64,000 bases of DNA from Magnetovibrio sp. (GTDB lineage: Bacteria; Pseudomonadota; Alphaproteobacteria; Rhodospirillales; Casp-alpha2). Under the pieces are notes generated by a model. That model saw only the letters and a program-made list of their open reading frames with translations, ran no database searches and had not been told where the DNA came from. This document shows, in pieces, positions 1 through 8,846 of the stretch (within the stretch, counting starts at the first letter, position 1; each line of letters begins with the position of its first letter). The DNA lies in NCBI GenBank assembly GCA_002722175.1, contig PBKU01000033.1, forward strand, positions 58,050 to 122,049. Direction: 5' to 3'. The position numbers were made by a program, and so were the translations under genes.

Positions 1-290
1 TTATTGTAAGTGATCAGTGCAGAAAAAGATATAAAGAGAAGGATCCTAGCAGAATAGTAATTGATGAGGTTGTTGGGCAATGGGTAAGTGTGCTCTTTAT
101 CGCTCCAGATATACTTTATTATAGTTTTGGATTCGTTTTGTTTCGATTTTTTGATATTCTTAAGCCTTGGCCAATTTCTTGGGTAGATCAACATATTGAA
201 AATGGTTTAGGTATAATGTTAGACGATGTTTTAGCAGGAATTTTTTCACTTATCATACTTGTTATCGCTTTTTGGTTGTTTGGAATTTGA
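1..290 (+). CDS. pgpA: Phosphatidylglycerophosphatase A, C-terminal part
   Basis: This is the 3' end of a gene cut by the window edge; the frame is open from nucleotide 3 and gives about 95 residues. PgpA removes the phosphate of phosphatidylglycerophosphate to make phosphatidylglycerol in the inner membrane. The piece contains the family stretch IVIDEVVGQW followed by RFFDILKPWPI, then a hydrophobic C-terminal segment. The stop codon overlaps the likely TTG start of the following cinA-type gene (TTGA), so the two are probably co-transcribed. Assignment rests on recognised family motifs; the N-terminal half is not visible. Confidence 0.9.
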   Translation, partial: IVSDQCRKRYKEKDPSRIVIDEVVGQWVSVLFIAPDILYYSFGFVLFRFFDILKPWPISWVDQHIENGLGIMLDDVLAGIFSLIILVIAFWLFGI

Positions 291-778
291 ATATTTTTCA
301 TCAAGAAACAATAAAGGCTGCAAAAAAACTCCTAATTTCTTGCAAGGTTTCGGGCCTTTCAATTGGTTCTGCTGAATCTTGCACCGGCGGATTATTATCG
401 GGTTTACTGACTTCGATACCAGGATCATCGCTTGTTTTTGATAGAGGGTTTATTACATACACCAATCGTTCAAAACATGAGATGCTTGGGGTTTCCCTTA
501 AACTTCTAGAAAATAAAGGGGCGGTTAGTGGGGAAGTAGCGGAAATGATGGCAAAAGGGATTTTAGATTGCACATCTGTAGATTTATCTATTGCAATTAC
601 TGGGATTGCGGGTCCAGGTGGTGGAACAAAGGAGAAGCCTGTCGGGCTTGTTTTCGTTGCGGTAGAGCGGAGGAATGGTGTTTCTACAAGTGAATCTAGA
701 ATTTTTAGAGGTAACCGTGACCGTGTTCGGTTGGCTTCAGTTGATCTAGCAATTAGTATGCTAATGGACTTAGTATAG
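287..778 (+). CDS. pncC: Nicotinamide-nucleotide amidohydrolase (CinA C-terminal domain family)
   Basis: A stand-alone CinA C-terminal domain protein of 163 residues, predicted to deamidate nicotinamide mononucleotide during pyridine nucleotide recycling in the cytoplasm. It has the motif AESCTGG near the N-terminus, with the serine at residue 31 as in E. coli PncC, and the glycine-rich stretch ITGIAGPGGGT followed by KPVGLVFVAV. The frame could begin at a TTG at 272, but the TTG at 287 overlaps the pgpA stop and gives the usual length and serine position, so I chose it. It follows pgpA on the same strand. Confidence 0.85.
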   Translation: MNIFHQETIKAAKKLLISCKVSGLSIGSAESCTGGLLSGLLTSIPGSSLVFDRGFITYTNRSKHEMLGVSLKLLENKGAVSGEVAEMMAKGILDCTSVDLSIAITGIAGPGGGTKEKPVGLVFVAVERRNGVSTSESRIFRGNRDRVRLASVDLAISMLMDLV

Positions 779-867
779 GGCACAAAAAATCTGAAATGTA
801 TCGCCGAAATAATTTTAATTTACAGCAGAAATTGTTGGTTGCAGTTTTCATTGTTGTGAAATGGTTG

Positions 868-1299
868 TTATTCATTTAGTTCTGCAGCCCTAGTTTCAAA
901 GGCAGAAACCATCTTACGCACAGCCTCACTGAAGATTATACCCATTGCCTTCTTGAAAATTATTGAACGAAACTCAAAATCTACATGAAATCTGATACGG
1001 GTTTTTCGATTGCTTATTTGTTCAAAATTCCATTCGTTAACAAGATACTCAAAGGGTCCCTTCTCATAAATTACATTTATGGATTTTGGCTTTATATAAT
1101 GAACTCTTGAGGTAAAATTTTCGCGGAAAAATTTAAATCCAATAGTCATATCAGCAACAATAATACCGGGAACCTCTTTTGTTATATTGATATCCAGACA
1201 CCAAGGTAAGAATTCTGGATATTTCCGAATGTCAATTACCAGATCAAATACGCTTTCGCAGGTATAGGGGAGATCTTTTATTTCCGTGTGTGTTGGCAT
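868..1299 (-). CDS. RatA/COQ10-like START-domain (SRPBCC) protein
   Basis: A 143-residue protein of the polyketide cyclase/START-like family that includes mitochondrial COQ10 and bacterial RatA. COQ10 binds ubiquinone or its precursors. RatA was described in E. coli as a translation inhibitor, but in alphaproteobacteria the ubiquinone-related role is the more usual interpretation. Visible family features are the N-terminal YTCESVFDLVIDIRKYPEFLPWC and the C-terminal helix ending in MVSAFETRAAEL. It is the last gene of the minus-strand run after lipA, 25 bases downstream, an order common in alphaproteobacteria. The start is an ATG. Confidence 0.8.
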   Translation of the reverse strand: MPTHTEIKDLPYTCESVFDLVIDIRKYPEFLPWCLDINITKEVPGIIVADMTIGFKFFRENFTSRVHYIKPKSINVIYEKGPFEYLVNEWNFEQISNRKTRIRFHVDFEFRSIIFKKAMGIIFSEAVRKMVSAFETRAAELNE

Positions 1300-1324
1300 G
1301 GTTGTTTGGTTTTTCGAGATCTGG

Positions 1325-2278
1325 CTATATACTGCTCGAAATTTGGTAATTTCTTTGTTTTTTTAAGCGAGCAAAATCTTCGTCGGCATGGTAACTAGAA
1401 CGAGTAAGTGGGGTCGCCGCAACCAATAGAAAGCCTTTTGAATTAGCAATTGCGCGAAACTCTTTAAATTCCTCCGGTGTAACAAAACGATCCACTGGCG
1501 CATGTCGCCGGGTTGGGGCGAGATATTGACCTATTGTTATGAAATCTACGTTTACAGAGCGCATATCATCCATAACTTGAAGAATTTCATTTTTATTTTC
1601 ACCTAAACCAACCATTATTCCTGATTTTGTGAAAATTTCAGGGCTTATTTTTTTTGCTTCCTTTAATAAATTTAGAGAATGGATATAGTCGGCGCCTGGG
1701 CGAATTTTTCGATAAAGTTCGGGAACGGTTTCTAGATTGTGATTAAAAACATCCGGTTTAGCAGCCATTACAGTATTGAGTGCATTGTTTTTTCCCCTGA
1801 AATCCGGTGTAAGTACTTCAATTGTTACGCGAGGTGCATATTCTCGTAAAAATTTTATGCAATCGGCAAATTGATTGGCTCCCCCATCCTTCAAATCATC
1901 TCGATCAACTGACGTGATGACAACATGGCGCATACCTAATTTTGCTACTGACTGAGCAACGCGTTTCGGTTCGTTGTAATCAATTTTCTGGGGTTTACCC
2001 GTTGCAACATTACAAAATGCACATGCCCGAGTGCAAATATCTCCCAAGATCATGAAGGTTGCATGACGTTTGCTCCAGCATTCTCCAATATTTGGGCATG
2101 CTGCCTCCTCGCAGACAGTGTTCAAACGATGTTGTCGTGTCAATTCTCGTATTTTCATGTATGATTTAGAATACGAAGCCCTTACCCGTATCCAGTCAGG
2201 TTTCTTCTTAATTTTGAACGGGATATTCTTTGCTTTTTCAGGATGTCGAAGTTTTGGTGATATTACTTTTCTAGTCAT
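1325..2278 (-). CDS. lipA: Lipoyl synthase
   Basis: Radical-SAM enzyme that inserts two sulfurs into protein-bound octanoyl groups, making the lipoyl cofactor of the E2 and lipoyl-E1 proteins encoded just upstream. Length is 317 residues. Auxiliary-cluster cysteines lie at about 56, 61 and 67 ([12 protein letters not shown]) and the radical-SAM CxxxCxxC at 82, 86 and 89 (CTRACAFC). The C-terminal RSSYHADE supplies the conserved serine ligand. A TTG six codons upstream could also be a start, but the ATG at 2278 has a GG-rich stretch before it and matches the family better. It lies between lpdA and the RatA-like gene, probably in the pyruvate dehydrogenase transcription unit. Confidence 0.96.
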   Translation of the reverse strand: MTRKVISPKLRHPEKAKNIPFKIKKKPDWIRVRASYSKSYMKIRELTRQHRLNTVCEEAACPNIGECWSKRHATFMILGDICTRACAFCNVATGKPQKIDYNEPKRVAQSVAKLGMRHVVITSVDRDDLKDGGANQFADCIKFLREYAPRVTIEVLTPDFRGKNNALNTVMAAKPDVFNHNLETVPELYRKIRPGADYIHSLNLLKEAKKISPEIFTKSGIMVGLGENKNEILQVMDDMRSVNVDFITIGQYLAPTRRHAPVDRFVTPEEFKEFRAIANSKGFLLVAATPLTRSSYHADEDFARLKKQRNYQISSSI

Positions 2279-2366
2279 TTTATAAACCCTAGGCAAATTC
2301 CCATATTACATCAGTATGATCATATTTTGTATCGGGGCCCACTTTTCTGAGTTAGGTCTTTTAAGA

Positions 2367-3761
2367 TTAGATATGTATAACTTGTTGATACGCATCTAAC
2401 ACAGATTCGTGCATCATTTCAGATAGCGTTGGGTGCGGAAAAATAGTATCCATTAACTCTTTTTCTGTTGTTTCTAACCCCATTGCAATTACAAAACCGT
2501 GTATTAATTCTGTTACATCAGCTCCCACCATATGTGCACCAAGCAACTCGCCAGTATTTGCGTCAAAAACCGTTTTCACAAGTCCGTCCCGCTCGCCAAG
2601 TGCTATAGCTTTTCCATTTCCAATAAACGGAAATCTCCCTACGCGAACACTATATCCTGCATTTACTGCATTATTTTCAGTTAGGCCAACACTAGAGATT
2701 TGAGGAAAGCTGTAGGTGCAGTTCGGTATCTTATTGGTTTGTAGCGGGTCTACTTCCATACCCGCAATTTTTTCTATACAGATAACGCCTTCATGTTCTG
2801 CTTTATGCGCAAGCATTGGGGGGCCAGCTACATCGCCAATCGCGAAAATTCCTGGCTCGTTGGTTAATCCAAAGCTATCAGTACGGATACAGTTTTTTTC
2901 AGTTTTTACTTTGGTTGTCTCTAGCCCAAGATTTTCAATGTTTCCCTGTACTCCTATTGCCGAAATTATTCTATTAACAGTCAATTCTTTGCTTTGATTA
3001 TTTTTCGTATCAATATCCAACGTAACACGGTCATCTTTCTTTTTAACGTTTTTTATCGTAGCTTCTGTGATTATTTTTATACCGTATAGTTCCATTTGTT
3101 TTCTTGCTATAGCAGCAATTTCTGGGTCTTCGTTAGGTAGTATTTGGGGTAGTATTTCGAGAATTGTTACATCAGCACCGAGCGCGCAATAAAAACTTGC
3201 GAACTCAACACCAATTGCACCCGATCCAATTACTATTAGCGACTGGGGAATTTTCTTTGGAACCATTGCTTCAAAATAAGTCCAAAGCAAGTTTTTGCTC
3301 AATTTAAATTGGGGTAAGGTTCTAGGTCTTGCGCCAGTAGCAATAATAATATGGGGTGACGAAAGCAATTTTGCTTTTTCATCATTGGCAGATAACTCTA
3401 TTTTACCAGGACCATTTAGTTTTGCGGTTCCTGTAAACACAGAAACTTTATTCTTTTTCAAGAGATATCCAACTCCTTGGTTTAGTTGTTTGGAAATATC
3501 TCGCGACCGTTCGACAATTCGTTTAAGGTCAAAATTTGTTTCTTTAGACGATATTCCAAAGGAATCAGCATTCTTCATGAGGTGAAAAACCTCAGCCGAT
3601 CGAAGCAGTGCCTTTGTAGGTATACAACCCCAATTCAGACAAATTCCGCCTAAATGTTTATTTTCAACAATACATGTTTTGAAGCCTAATTGTGCAGCCC
3701 GGATAGCAGTAACATATCCTCCTGGGCCAGCGCCAATAACAATTACGTCAAAATTATCCAT
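2367..3761 (-). CDS. lpdA: Dihydrolipoyl dehydrogenase (E3)
   Basis: FAD flavoprotein that reoxidises dihydrolipoyl groups of the pyruvate dehydrogenase complex with NAD+. The 464-residue protein starts with the FAD-binding GAGPGG motif at residues 10-15 and has the redox-active pair Cys41/Cys46 in GGICLNWGCIPTK. The NAD-binding site (IGSGAIGVEFASF), the second FAD stretch (IFAIGDVAG) and the C-terminal FPHPTLSE with catalytic His and Glu are present. The open frame extends 33 codons further upstream but would then overlap pdhC, so the ATG at 3761 is preferred. It is followed by lipA after 88 bases. Confidence 0.96.
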   Translation of the reverse strand: MDNFDVIVIGAGPGGYVTAIRAAQLGFKTCIVENKHLGGICLNWGCIPTKALLRSAEVFHLMKNADSFGISSKETNFDLKRIVERSRDISKQLNQGVGYLLKKNKVSVFTGTAKLNGPGKIELSANDEKAKLLSSPHIIIATGARPRTLPQFKLSKNLLWTYFEAMVPKKIPQSLIVIGSGAIGVEFASFYCALGADVTILEILPQILPNEDPEIAAIARKQMELYGIKIITEATIKNVKKKDDRVTLDIDTKNNQSKELTVNRIISAIGVQGNIENLGLETTKVKTEKNCIRTDSFGLTNEPGIFAIGDVAGPPMLAHKAEHEGVICIEKIAGMEVDPLQTNKIPNCTYSFPQISSVGLTENNAVNAGYSVRVGRFPFIGNGKAIALGERDGLVKTVFDANTGELLGAHMVGADVTELIHGFVIAMGLETTEKELMDTIFPHPTLSEMMHESVLDAYQQVIHI

Positions 3762-3778
3762 ACCAATAATATTAACCT

Positions 3779-5047
3779 TTACAGCATCAGCTGAACGGGT
3801 TCCTCGAGTATATTTTTTAATTCTTTCATAAAAGAAGCGGCAACTACCCCGTCGATACATCTATGGTCAACAGCTAGGGTTAAAGTCATTATTGAGGCAA
3901 TAGCAAGAGCGTTATTTATTACTACCGGCCGTTCTTCTCCTGCTCCAACCGAAAGGATGGCTCCTTGAGGACTGTTAATGATTGAGTTGAACGACCTAAC
4001 TCCATACATGCCAAGATTAGATATTGTAAAAGTTCCACCTAGGTATTCTTCTGACTTTAACGTCCCCTGCTTCGCGCGTGAAGCAAGTTCTTTTATTTCG
4101 TTAGAAATATCTGACAACCCCTTTGATGAAACATTTCGGATAATAGGTGTAATTAGGCCGCCTTTGACAGAAACCGCTATCGAGATATCTTGATCTCTAT
4201 GCATCAAGATTGCATCGTCCGTGAACGAGACATTGCATTCCGGCACTCGAATCAAAGCTATTGCAGATGCCTTGACAATAAAATCATTGATTGAAATCTT
4301 AAAATTTTTTTCCCCATCGCCATTCAATTTTTTTCGGAAATTGATTAATTGTCCAATGTCGACATCGGACGAAACATTAAAGTGCGGGATGTCGCGTGCC
4401 GAAGTGGTTAAACGTGCAGCAATTGTTTTACGCATAGACGAGTTTGGAATAGCTTGGTGGCTTGATTCAGATTTGTCTTTTTCTTCTGGATATCCTTTCT
4501 GGGTAATCCCTTTTAATTCTATCTGTGGTGCTTTTGCTGCTACTTCTATATCACGTTTTAAAATACGACCGTTCGGGCCACTCCCGCTAATAGAGTTTAA
4601 ATCAAGGCCAGATTCGTGTGCCATCCGTCGTGCTAATGGGCTGGCAAATATTCTTTCAGTCTTTTGTTTTGGCATAGAATCGGAAATAGTTGTCGCATTC
4701 TTTTTAACGGCGGTTTTAATTCCATTATTCGAACCGGCATGGTTATCTTGTGGAGCAAAATTCTCATTAGTAGAAGACCCTTTCTCTATATTGGCAGGAT
4801 CTTCACCTTCGGCCAATAGGATTGCAATCGGTGAATTAACAGCAACTGACCCAGTTCCTTCCGGTATAAGAATTTTTCCAACAATCCCATCATCTATTGT
4901 TTCAACTTCCATGGTTGCTTTGTCAGTTTCTATTTCACACACTACATCACCTGAAGAAACTTCTGCACCTTCTTTGACTAGCCACTTAGCTATTGTGCCT
5001 TCAGTCATTGTCGGAGACAGAGCCGGCATCAGAATTTTTATTGGCAT
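3779..5047 (-). CDS. pdhC: Pyruvate dehydrogenase E2, dihydrolipoamide acetyltransferase
   Basis: Core acetyltransferase of the pyruvate dehydrogenase complex; it transfers acetyl from lipoyl-lysine to CoA. Domains over 422 residues: one lipoyl domain with the modified lysine at about residue 43 ([10 protein letters not shown]), a flexible linker, a peripheral-subunit-binding domain at about 133-168 (ASPLARRMAHESG), and the catalytic domain ending with DHRCIDG. The frame begins 11 codons earlier, but that region overlaps the end of pdhB, and the ATG at 5047 opens the standard [14 protein letters not shown]. It lies 20 bases downstream of pdhB. Confidence 0.96.
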   Translation of the reverse strand: MPIKILMPALSPTMTEGTIAKWLVKEGAEVSSGDVVCEIETDKATMEVETIDDGIVGKILIPEGTGSVAVNSPIAILLAEGEDPANIEKGSSTNENFAPQDNHAGSNNGIKTAVKKNATTISDSMPKQKTERIFASPLARRMAHESGLDLNSISGSGPNGRILKRDIEVAAKAPQIELKGITQKGYPEEKDKSESSHQAIPNSSMRKTIAARLTTSARDIPHFNVSSDVDIGQLINFRKKLNGDGEKNFKISINDFIVKASAIALIRVPECNVSFTDDAILMHRDQDISIAVSVKGGLITPIIRNVSSKGLSDISNEIKELASRAKQGTLKSEEYLGGTFTISNLGMYGVRSFNSIINSPQGAILSVGAGEERPVVINNALAIASIMTLTLAVDHRCIDGVVAASFMKELKNILEEPVQLML

Positions 5048-5067
5048 TAAAAGTTCTCCAGTATTGT

Positions 5068-6426
5068 CTATAAGAGACAAATTTTCTCTACTGCTGAAAC
5101 GACATCAGTTGCTTTCGGTAAAGCTAGGGCTTCCAAGTTTGCAGCATATGGCAAGGGAACGTCTTTCGCTGATATTCTGACGGGTGGTGCGTCTAAATAA
5201 TCAAAAACATGTTCTATAGCTAACGATGTTAACTCAGCTCCTACTCCGCAACTTGGCCACCCCTCACAAACACTGACAAACCGGTTTGTCTTTTGTATTG
5301 AGGTTGAGATTGTCTCAAAGTCTATTGGGCGGATTGAGCGAAGATTAATCACTTCAGCTGATAGATTGTGATTCGCTGCTAATTCATCAGCAGCTTCGAG
5401 CGCTACGCTGACGCCCAAGGAATATGCTGCTAACGTTACGTCGCGGCCTTCACGTTCAATGCAGGCCTTTCCAATTGGCAAGGTAAAATTATCATCCTCC
5501 GGTACATGGAATGACTGGCCATAAAGCATTTCATTTTCAAGAAATATAACTGGATTTGGATCTCGAATTGCAGCTTTTAACAAACCTTTAGCATCGGACG
5601 CTGACCATGGGGCTAAAACTTTTAATCCCGGAATGTTTGCATACCAGGATGCAAAGCACTGTGAGTGCTGAGCTGCAACACGAGAAGCTGCACCATTTGG
5701 TCCACGAAAGACAATTGGGCATCCCATTGTTCCCCCAGACATATAAAGGGTCTTTGCTGCTGAATTAACTATCTGATCAATTGCCTGCATAGCAAAATTA
5801 AAGGTCATGAATTCTACTATAGGACGGAGGCCATTAAATGCGGCACCAATAGCAAGGCCCGTAAAACCTTGCTCAGTTATCGGTGTGTCAATGACACGTT
5901 CTTCGCCAAATTCGTCTAAAAGTCCCTGGCTAACTTTATAAGCGCCTTCATACTGGGCGACTTCTTCTCCCATAAGAAAAACATGATTATCTAACCGCAT
6001 TTCTTCAGCAATAGCATCACGGATTGCTTGTCTAACGGTTATGTTTTTACAATCTTCAGAGCGTTTGGGTTTAGCTTTTGACGATCGATCACTATCTGCA
6101 GTAATCTCTACTGAATAGGTAGAATGATGGCTTTCGTTTTGAATTGACGCTGAAGGGTTCGATATTGCTATTTCTTTTGTATCACCTTCTTCTAGAATAA
6201 TTGCAATAGGTGTATTGACTGCAACACCCTCACTTCCTTCAGGTTTTAGAATCTTACCCAGAACTCCGTCTTCGATTGATTCGACTTCCATAGTCGCTTT
6301 ATCAGATTCAATTTCAACAACAACATCTCCACTTGATATATTTTCTCCCACTTTTTTTAACCAACGGACAATGTTCCCTTCGGTCATCGTTGGTGATAAA
6401 GCGGGCATTAATATTTGAATTGGCAT
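5068..6426 (-). CDS. pdhB: Pyruvate dehydrogenase E1 beta subunit with N-terminal lipoyl domain
   Basis: Beta chain of the thiamine-diphosphate-dependent E1 component, 452 residues. An N-terminal lipoyl domain carries the lysine at about residue 43 ([10 protein letters not shown]) and is joined by a linker to the transketolase-like E1 beta domain starting near residue 127 ([14 protein letters not shown]). The fusion of a lipoyl domain to E1 beta is typical of alphaproteobacteria and is one reason for placing the window there. Its first 17 residues are almost identical to those of pdhC, showing the shared lipoyl fold. It lies between pdhA and pdhC. Confidence 0.96.
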   Translation of the reverse strand: MPIQILMPALSPTMTEGNIVRWLKKVGENISSGDVVVEIESDKATMEVESIEDGVLGKILKPEGSEGVAVNTPIAIILEEGDTKEIAISNPSASIQNESHHSTYSVEITADSDRSSKAKPKRSEDCKNITVRQAIRDAIAEEMRLDNHVFLMGEEVAQYEGAYKVSQGLLDEFGEERVIDTPITEQGFTGLAIGAAFNGLRPIVEFMTFNFAMQAIDQIVNSAAKTLYMSGGTMGCPIVFRGPNGAASRVAAQHSQCFASWYANIPGLKVLAPWSASDAKGLLKAAIRDPNPVIFLENEMLYGQSFHVPEDDNFTLPIGKACIEREGRDVTLAAYSLGVSVALEAADELAANHNLSAEVINLRSIRPIDFETISTSIQKTNRFVSVCEGWPSCGVGAELTSLAIEHVFDYLDAPPVRISAKDVPLPYAANLEALALPKATDVVSAVEKICLL

Positions 6427-6462
6427 CTTTTTTCCGATAACAATAAAGTAACTTGATTAAAG

Positions 6463-7473
6463 TTAATTTTCAATAAGAACGTCACAGTATAGTTCTGATG
6501 GATCAGGTTCTGGACTCTCTTTAGCGTAGTCAGCTGCTGCCGTACAAATTTCCTTGATTTCCCGGTCCATGTCTTTAAGGGTATTTTCAGTTGTATGCTT
6601 TTCTTTGAGAAGTAGATGTCGACAGTAGTCTATTGGATCGCTTTTTTTGCGCATGCGTGTAACTTCGTCTTTAGATCGATATTTTGCCGGGTCGGACATA
6701 GAGTGCCCCCTATATCGATAGGTCAGCATTTCAAGGATAAATGGCCCCTTTCCTTCGCGGCAATATTTTGCAGCTTTTTCACCCGCTAATTTGACTGCTA
6801 GGACATCCATTCCATTTACTTGTTCACCCGGAATATCATGAGCTATCCCTCGATTGTATAACTCAGTCGTTGAAGACGCCCGTTCAATAGCTGTTCCCAT
6901 ACCATATTTGTTATTCTCAATTATGTAAATTACTGGTAGTTTCCATAAGCTAGCCATATTAAACGCCTCATAAACCTGCCCCTGATTTACTGCGCCATCA
7001 CCAAAATAGGTTTGGTTTATACCGCCATCCTTTTTGTAACGGTGTGAAAAACCTAACCCAGTCCCAAGAGGCACTTGGGCTCCAACAATACCATGCCCTC
7101 CAAAAAATTTTTTTTCAGGGGAAAACATATGCATTGATCCCCCTTTACCCTTAGAATAACCAGTCTTCCGACCTGTAAGCTCTGCCATCACTCCATTAGG
7201 ATCCATTCCGCAAGCAAGCATATGCCCATGGTCACGATAACTGGTAATTATCGTATCCACATCTTTTTTTGCAGTTGCCAACATACCTACTACGACAGCT
7301 TCTTGACCAATATAGAGATGACAAAACCCACCGATCAGTCCCATGCCGTAGAGTTGGCCAGCTTTTTCTTCAAAGCGCCGAATCAGTAACATTTCACGAT
7401 AATAATTAAGGAGCTCTTGTCCTTTCTTTTCGTGAAGGTCTTTATTTTTCTTTGTGGTAGCTTTTTTTGCCAT
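6463..7473 (-). CDS. pdhA: Pyruvate dehydrogenase E1 alpha subunit
   Basis: Alpha chain of E1, which decarboxylates pyruvate with thiamine diphosphate. The 336-residue protein has KGKGGSMHMFS, the thiamine-diphosphate motif GDGAVNQGQ...ENNKYGMGT and the phosphorylation-loop-like YRYRGHSMSDPAKYRSKDE of this family. The N-terminus begins with a short lysine-rich segment (AKKATTKKNKD). It is the first gene of the pdhA-pdhB-pdhC-lpdA-lipA set; the 114-base gap before it is the probable promoter region, although I see no clear -35/-10 pair there. Confidence 0.96.
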   Translation of the reverse strand: MAKKATTKKNKDLHEKKGQELLNYYREMLLIRRFEEKAGQLYGMGLIGGFCHLYIGQEAVVVGMLATAKKDVDTIITSYRDHGHMLACGMDPNGVMAELTGRKTGYSKGKGGSMHMFSPEKKFFGGHGIVGAQVPLGTGLGFSHRYKKDGGINQTYFGDGAVNQGQVYEAFNMASLWKLPVIYIIENNKYGMGTAIERASSTTELYNRGIAHDIPGEQVNGMDVLAVKLAGEKAAKYCREGKGPFILEMLTYRYRGHSMSDPAKYRSKDEVTRMRKKSDPIDYCRHLLLKEKHTTENTLKDMDREIKEICTAAADYAKESPEPDPSELYCDVLIEN

Positions 7474-7587
7474 CCCTTATCATCAATCCTATCATATGGC
7501 ACCTGACTAGGAAGATAGAAGATAATGATATTGGCGCGTTCGACAAGGTAATTCTGAAATTAAACTATAAAATTAACTTAATATAAG

Positions 7588-7995
7588 TTAAGCGGCAATT
7601 TTAGCTACTGGCTTAAACATTTCTGGAAGCTCAACTAAGCCTCTAGCTCTGGCATCAAATACGTTATTTAGCCACGGCCAGAAACATCCACTGTCAATTA
7701 CTATATCTGTTAATCTTATTGTTGCAGGTAGTTGCCTTTCAACACGTTTTAACCAAGGTCTTATAGCTTCGGCTCTTTTCCAGTAAATTACTGAATATGA
7801 GTATCCTGCACCATCTTTAGTTTGAATGATTTCCTTAAAGTATCTCTCGCAACGAGCTAATTCTAAAACAACTTCCGCAGCATCCTTAAAACGATAAGCA
7901 TTTAACCCGAAAGGCGGATCTTCTGGCACGGTGGCGTAATAAGATAGTTTTTCTATGCCTCCGTTTATTTTTGTTTTTGTGCTAAATTGAGACAT
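7588..7995 (-). CDS. Uncharacterised protein, possible distant ABM-fold relative
   Basis: A 135-residue cytoplasmic protein that I do not recognise. No signal peptide or membrane segment is visible. The ATG at 7995 is preceded by AAGGAGA at good spacing, which decides it over an ATG seven codons upstream. The stretch YWKRAEAIRPWLKRVERQLP resembles YWRKTSDIRAWEKKGNRKI in the neighbouring ABM-domain protein, so both may share the dimeric alpha/beta-barrel fold; this is a visual comparison only. It sits between the ABM-like gene and pdhA on the same strand. The lower part of the protein is rich in tryptophan, phenylalanine and proline (GCFWPWLNNVF). Confidence 0.65.
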   Translation of the reverse strand: MSQFSTKTKINGGIEKLSYYATVPEDPPFGLNAYRFKDAAEVVLELARCERYFKEIIQTKDGAGYSYSVIYWKRAEAIRPWLKRVERQLPATIRLTDIVIDSGCFWPWLNNVFDARARGLVELPEMFKPVAKIAA

Positions 7996-8080
7996 AACCG
8001 CTCTCCTTTTGGTCAAAAAATTGTTTTCCCCTTAAAGCGCTTAACAGAGTGTTTTCAGGCAAGCATTAGCTATTTTTGTA

Positions 8081-8416
8081 TTATAAACAAAAATCAACCG
8101 GACTTTCGTTACTGATTTTTGTTACTTTTAAATTAAATGCTTTAGTCTGCTGGCAGTTAATGCCGATTTGAGACGAGATTTTGCGGTTCCCTTTTTTCTC
8201 CCACGCCCGAATATCAGATGTTTTCCTCCAGTAAGAAATCATTGTAGAGCGCCCATTCTTACTAAAGGCCTCTAAGCCCAAGAAACCTGCTTGCTTGGTC
8301 GCAAGCGTTGTCATCTGTTGGACAGGTGTTATTTGAACGCGATCAACTTCACCTGGTCCGTAATTTAAAATTGCAGCATAATAAGGTGGCTTTAAATTCT
8401 TCCTTAAGAGGTTCAT
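8081..8416 (-). CDS. Antibiotic biosynthesis monooxygenase (ABM) domain protein
   Basis: A 111-residue small protein with the pattern of ABM-domain proteins of the heme-degrading or YqjZ-like type: an N-terminal PYYAAILNY strand, MTTLATKQAGFLGLEAF, then STMISYWRKTSDIRAW. The family forms dimeric ferredoxin-like barrels and many members have no known substrate. Its ATG follows the ftsB stop directly (TAGATG), so translation of the two genes is probably coupled. The C-terminal 25 residues do not match anything I recognise. Confidence 0.72.
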   Translation of the reverse strand: MNLLRKNLKPPYYAAILNYGPGEVDRVQITPVQQMTTLATKQAGFLGLEAFSKNGRSTMISYWRKTSDIRAWEKKGNRKISSQIGINCQQTKAFNLKVTKISNESPVDFCL

Positions 8417-8743
8417 CTAGCCACTCCATTTGTCCTGTCGAATAATAAAAACAACGTCATCCTTGTGTCCGAAGTTAAGCATATCCCGAACCCGTTCTTC
8501 CAACATATCAGGGTCTATCCTACTAGGATGCAACAAAGCTACTCTATGCTTCCATATGTTCTTTTGCTCTTTGAGTTTTGCTGCAACAGCCTCAGTTCTT
8601 GCAACACGTTTTTCCAATTCAATAAGGGAAAAAAGTCCTCTCTCACCATGTATTGAATGAAATAAAAAATACCCTAGGACGCAGGCTCCAAGTATAGGAC
8701 CCAACATTTTTTTAATTCTAGCACTAACTAATCTTATAGCCAT
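8417..8743 (-). CDS. ftsB: FtsB/DivIC-family septum formation initiator
   Basis: A single-pass membrane protein of about 108 residues: a short basic N-terminus, a hydrophobic segment at about 14-32 (LGPILGACVLGYFLFHSIHG), a coiled coil (about 36-68), and a C-terminal segment with RIDPDMLEERVRDMLNFG, the conserved DxxxEExARxxL-type motif of this family. FtsB works with FtsL and FtsQ in divisome assembly. A GTG at 8761 is possible, but the ATG at 8743 has GGGGGAG upstream. It lies downstream of eno, the usual alphaproteobacterial and gammaproteobacterial position. Confidence 0.85.
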   Translation of the reverse strand: MAIRLVSARIKKMLGPILGACVLGYFLFHSIHGERGLFSLIELEKRVARTEAVAAKLKEQKNIWKHRVALLHPSRIDPDMLEERVRDMLNFGHKDDVVFIIRQDKWSG

Positions 8744-8846
8744 TTTGGCATTCTCCCCCACTACGATTTCTTCAATGAGGATTATTATTCCTTCGGGAAC
8801 AATATGACTAGAAGTGTTAAAAAGTCGTTAGCGCATCAAATTAAAA

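Noticed and set aside
2070..2285. 71-codon plus-strand frame opposite lipA
   Set aside because: Antisense to the lipA N-terminus, no family match.
4221..5180. 319-codon plus-strand open frame opposite pdhC
   Set aside because: It is antisense to the well-supported pdhC gene and its translation has no recognisable domain; a shadow of codon use.
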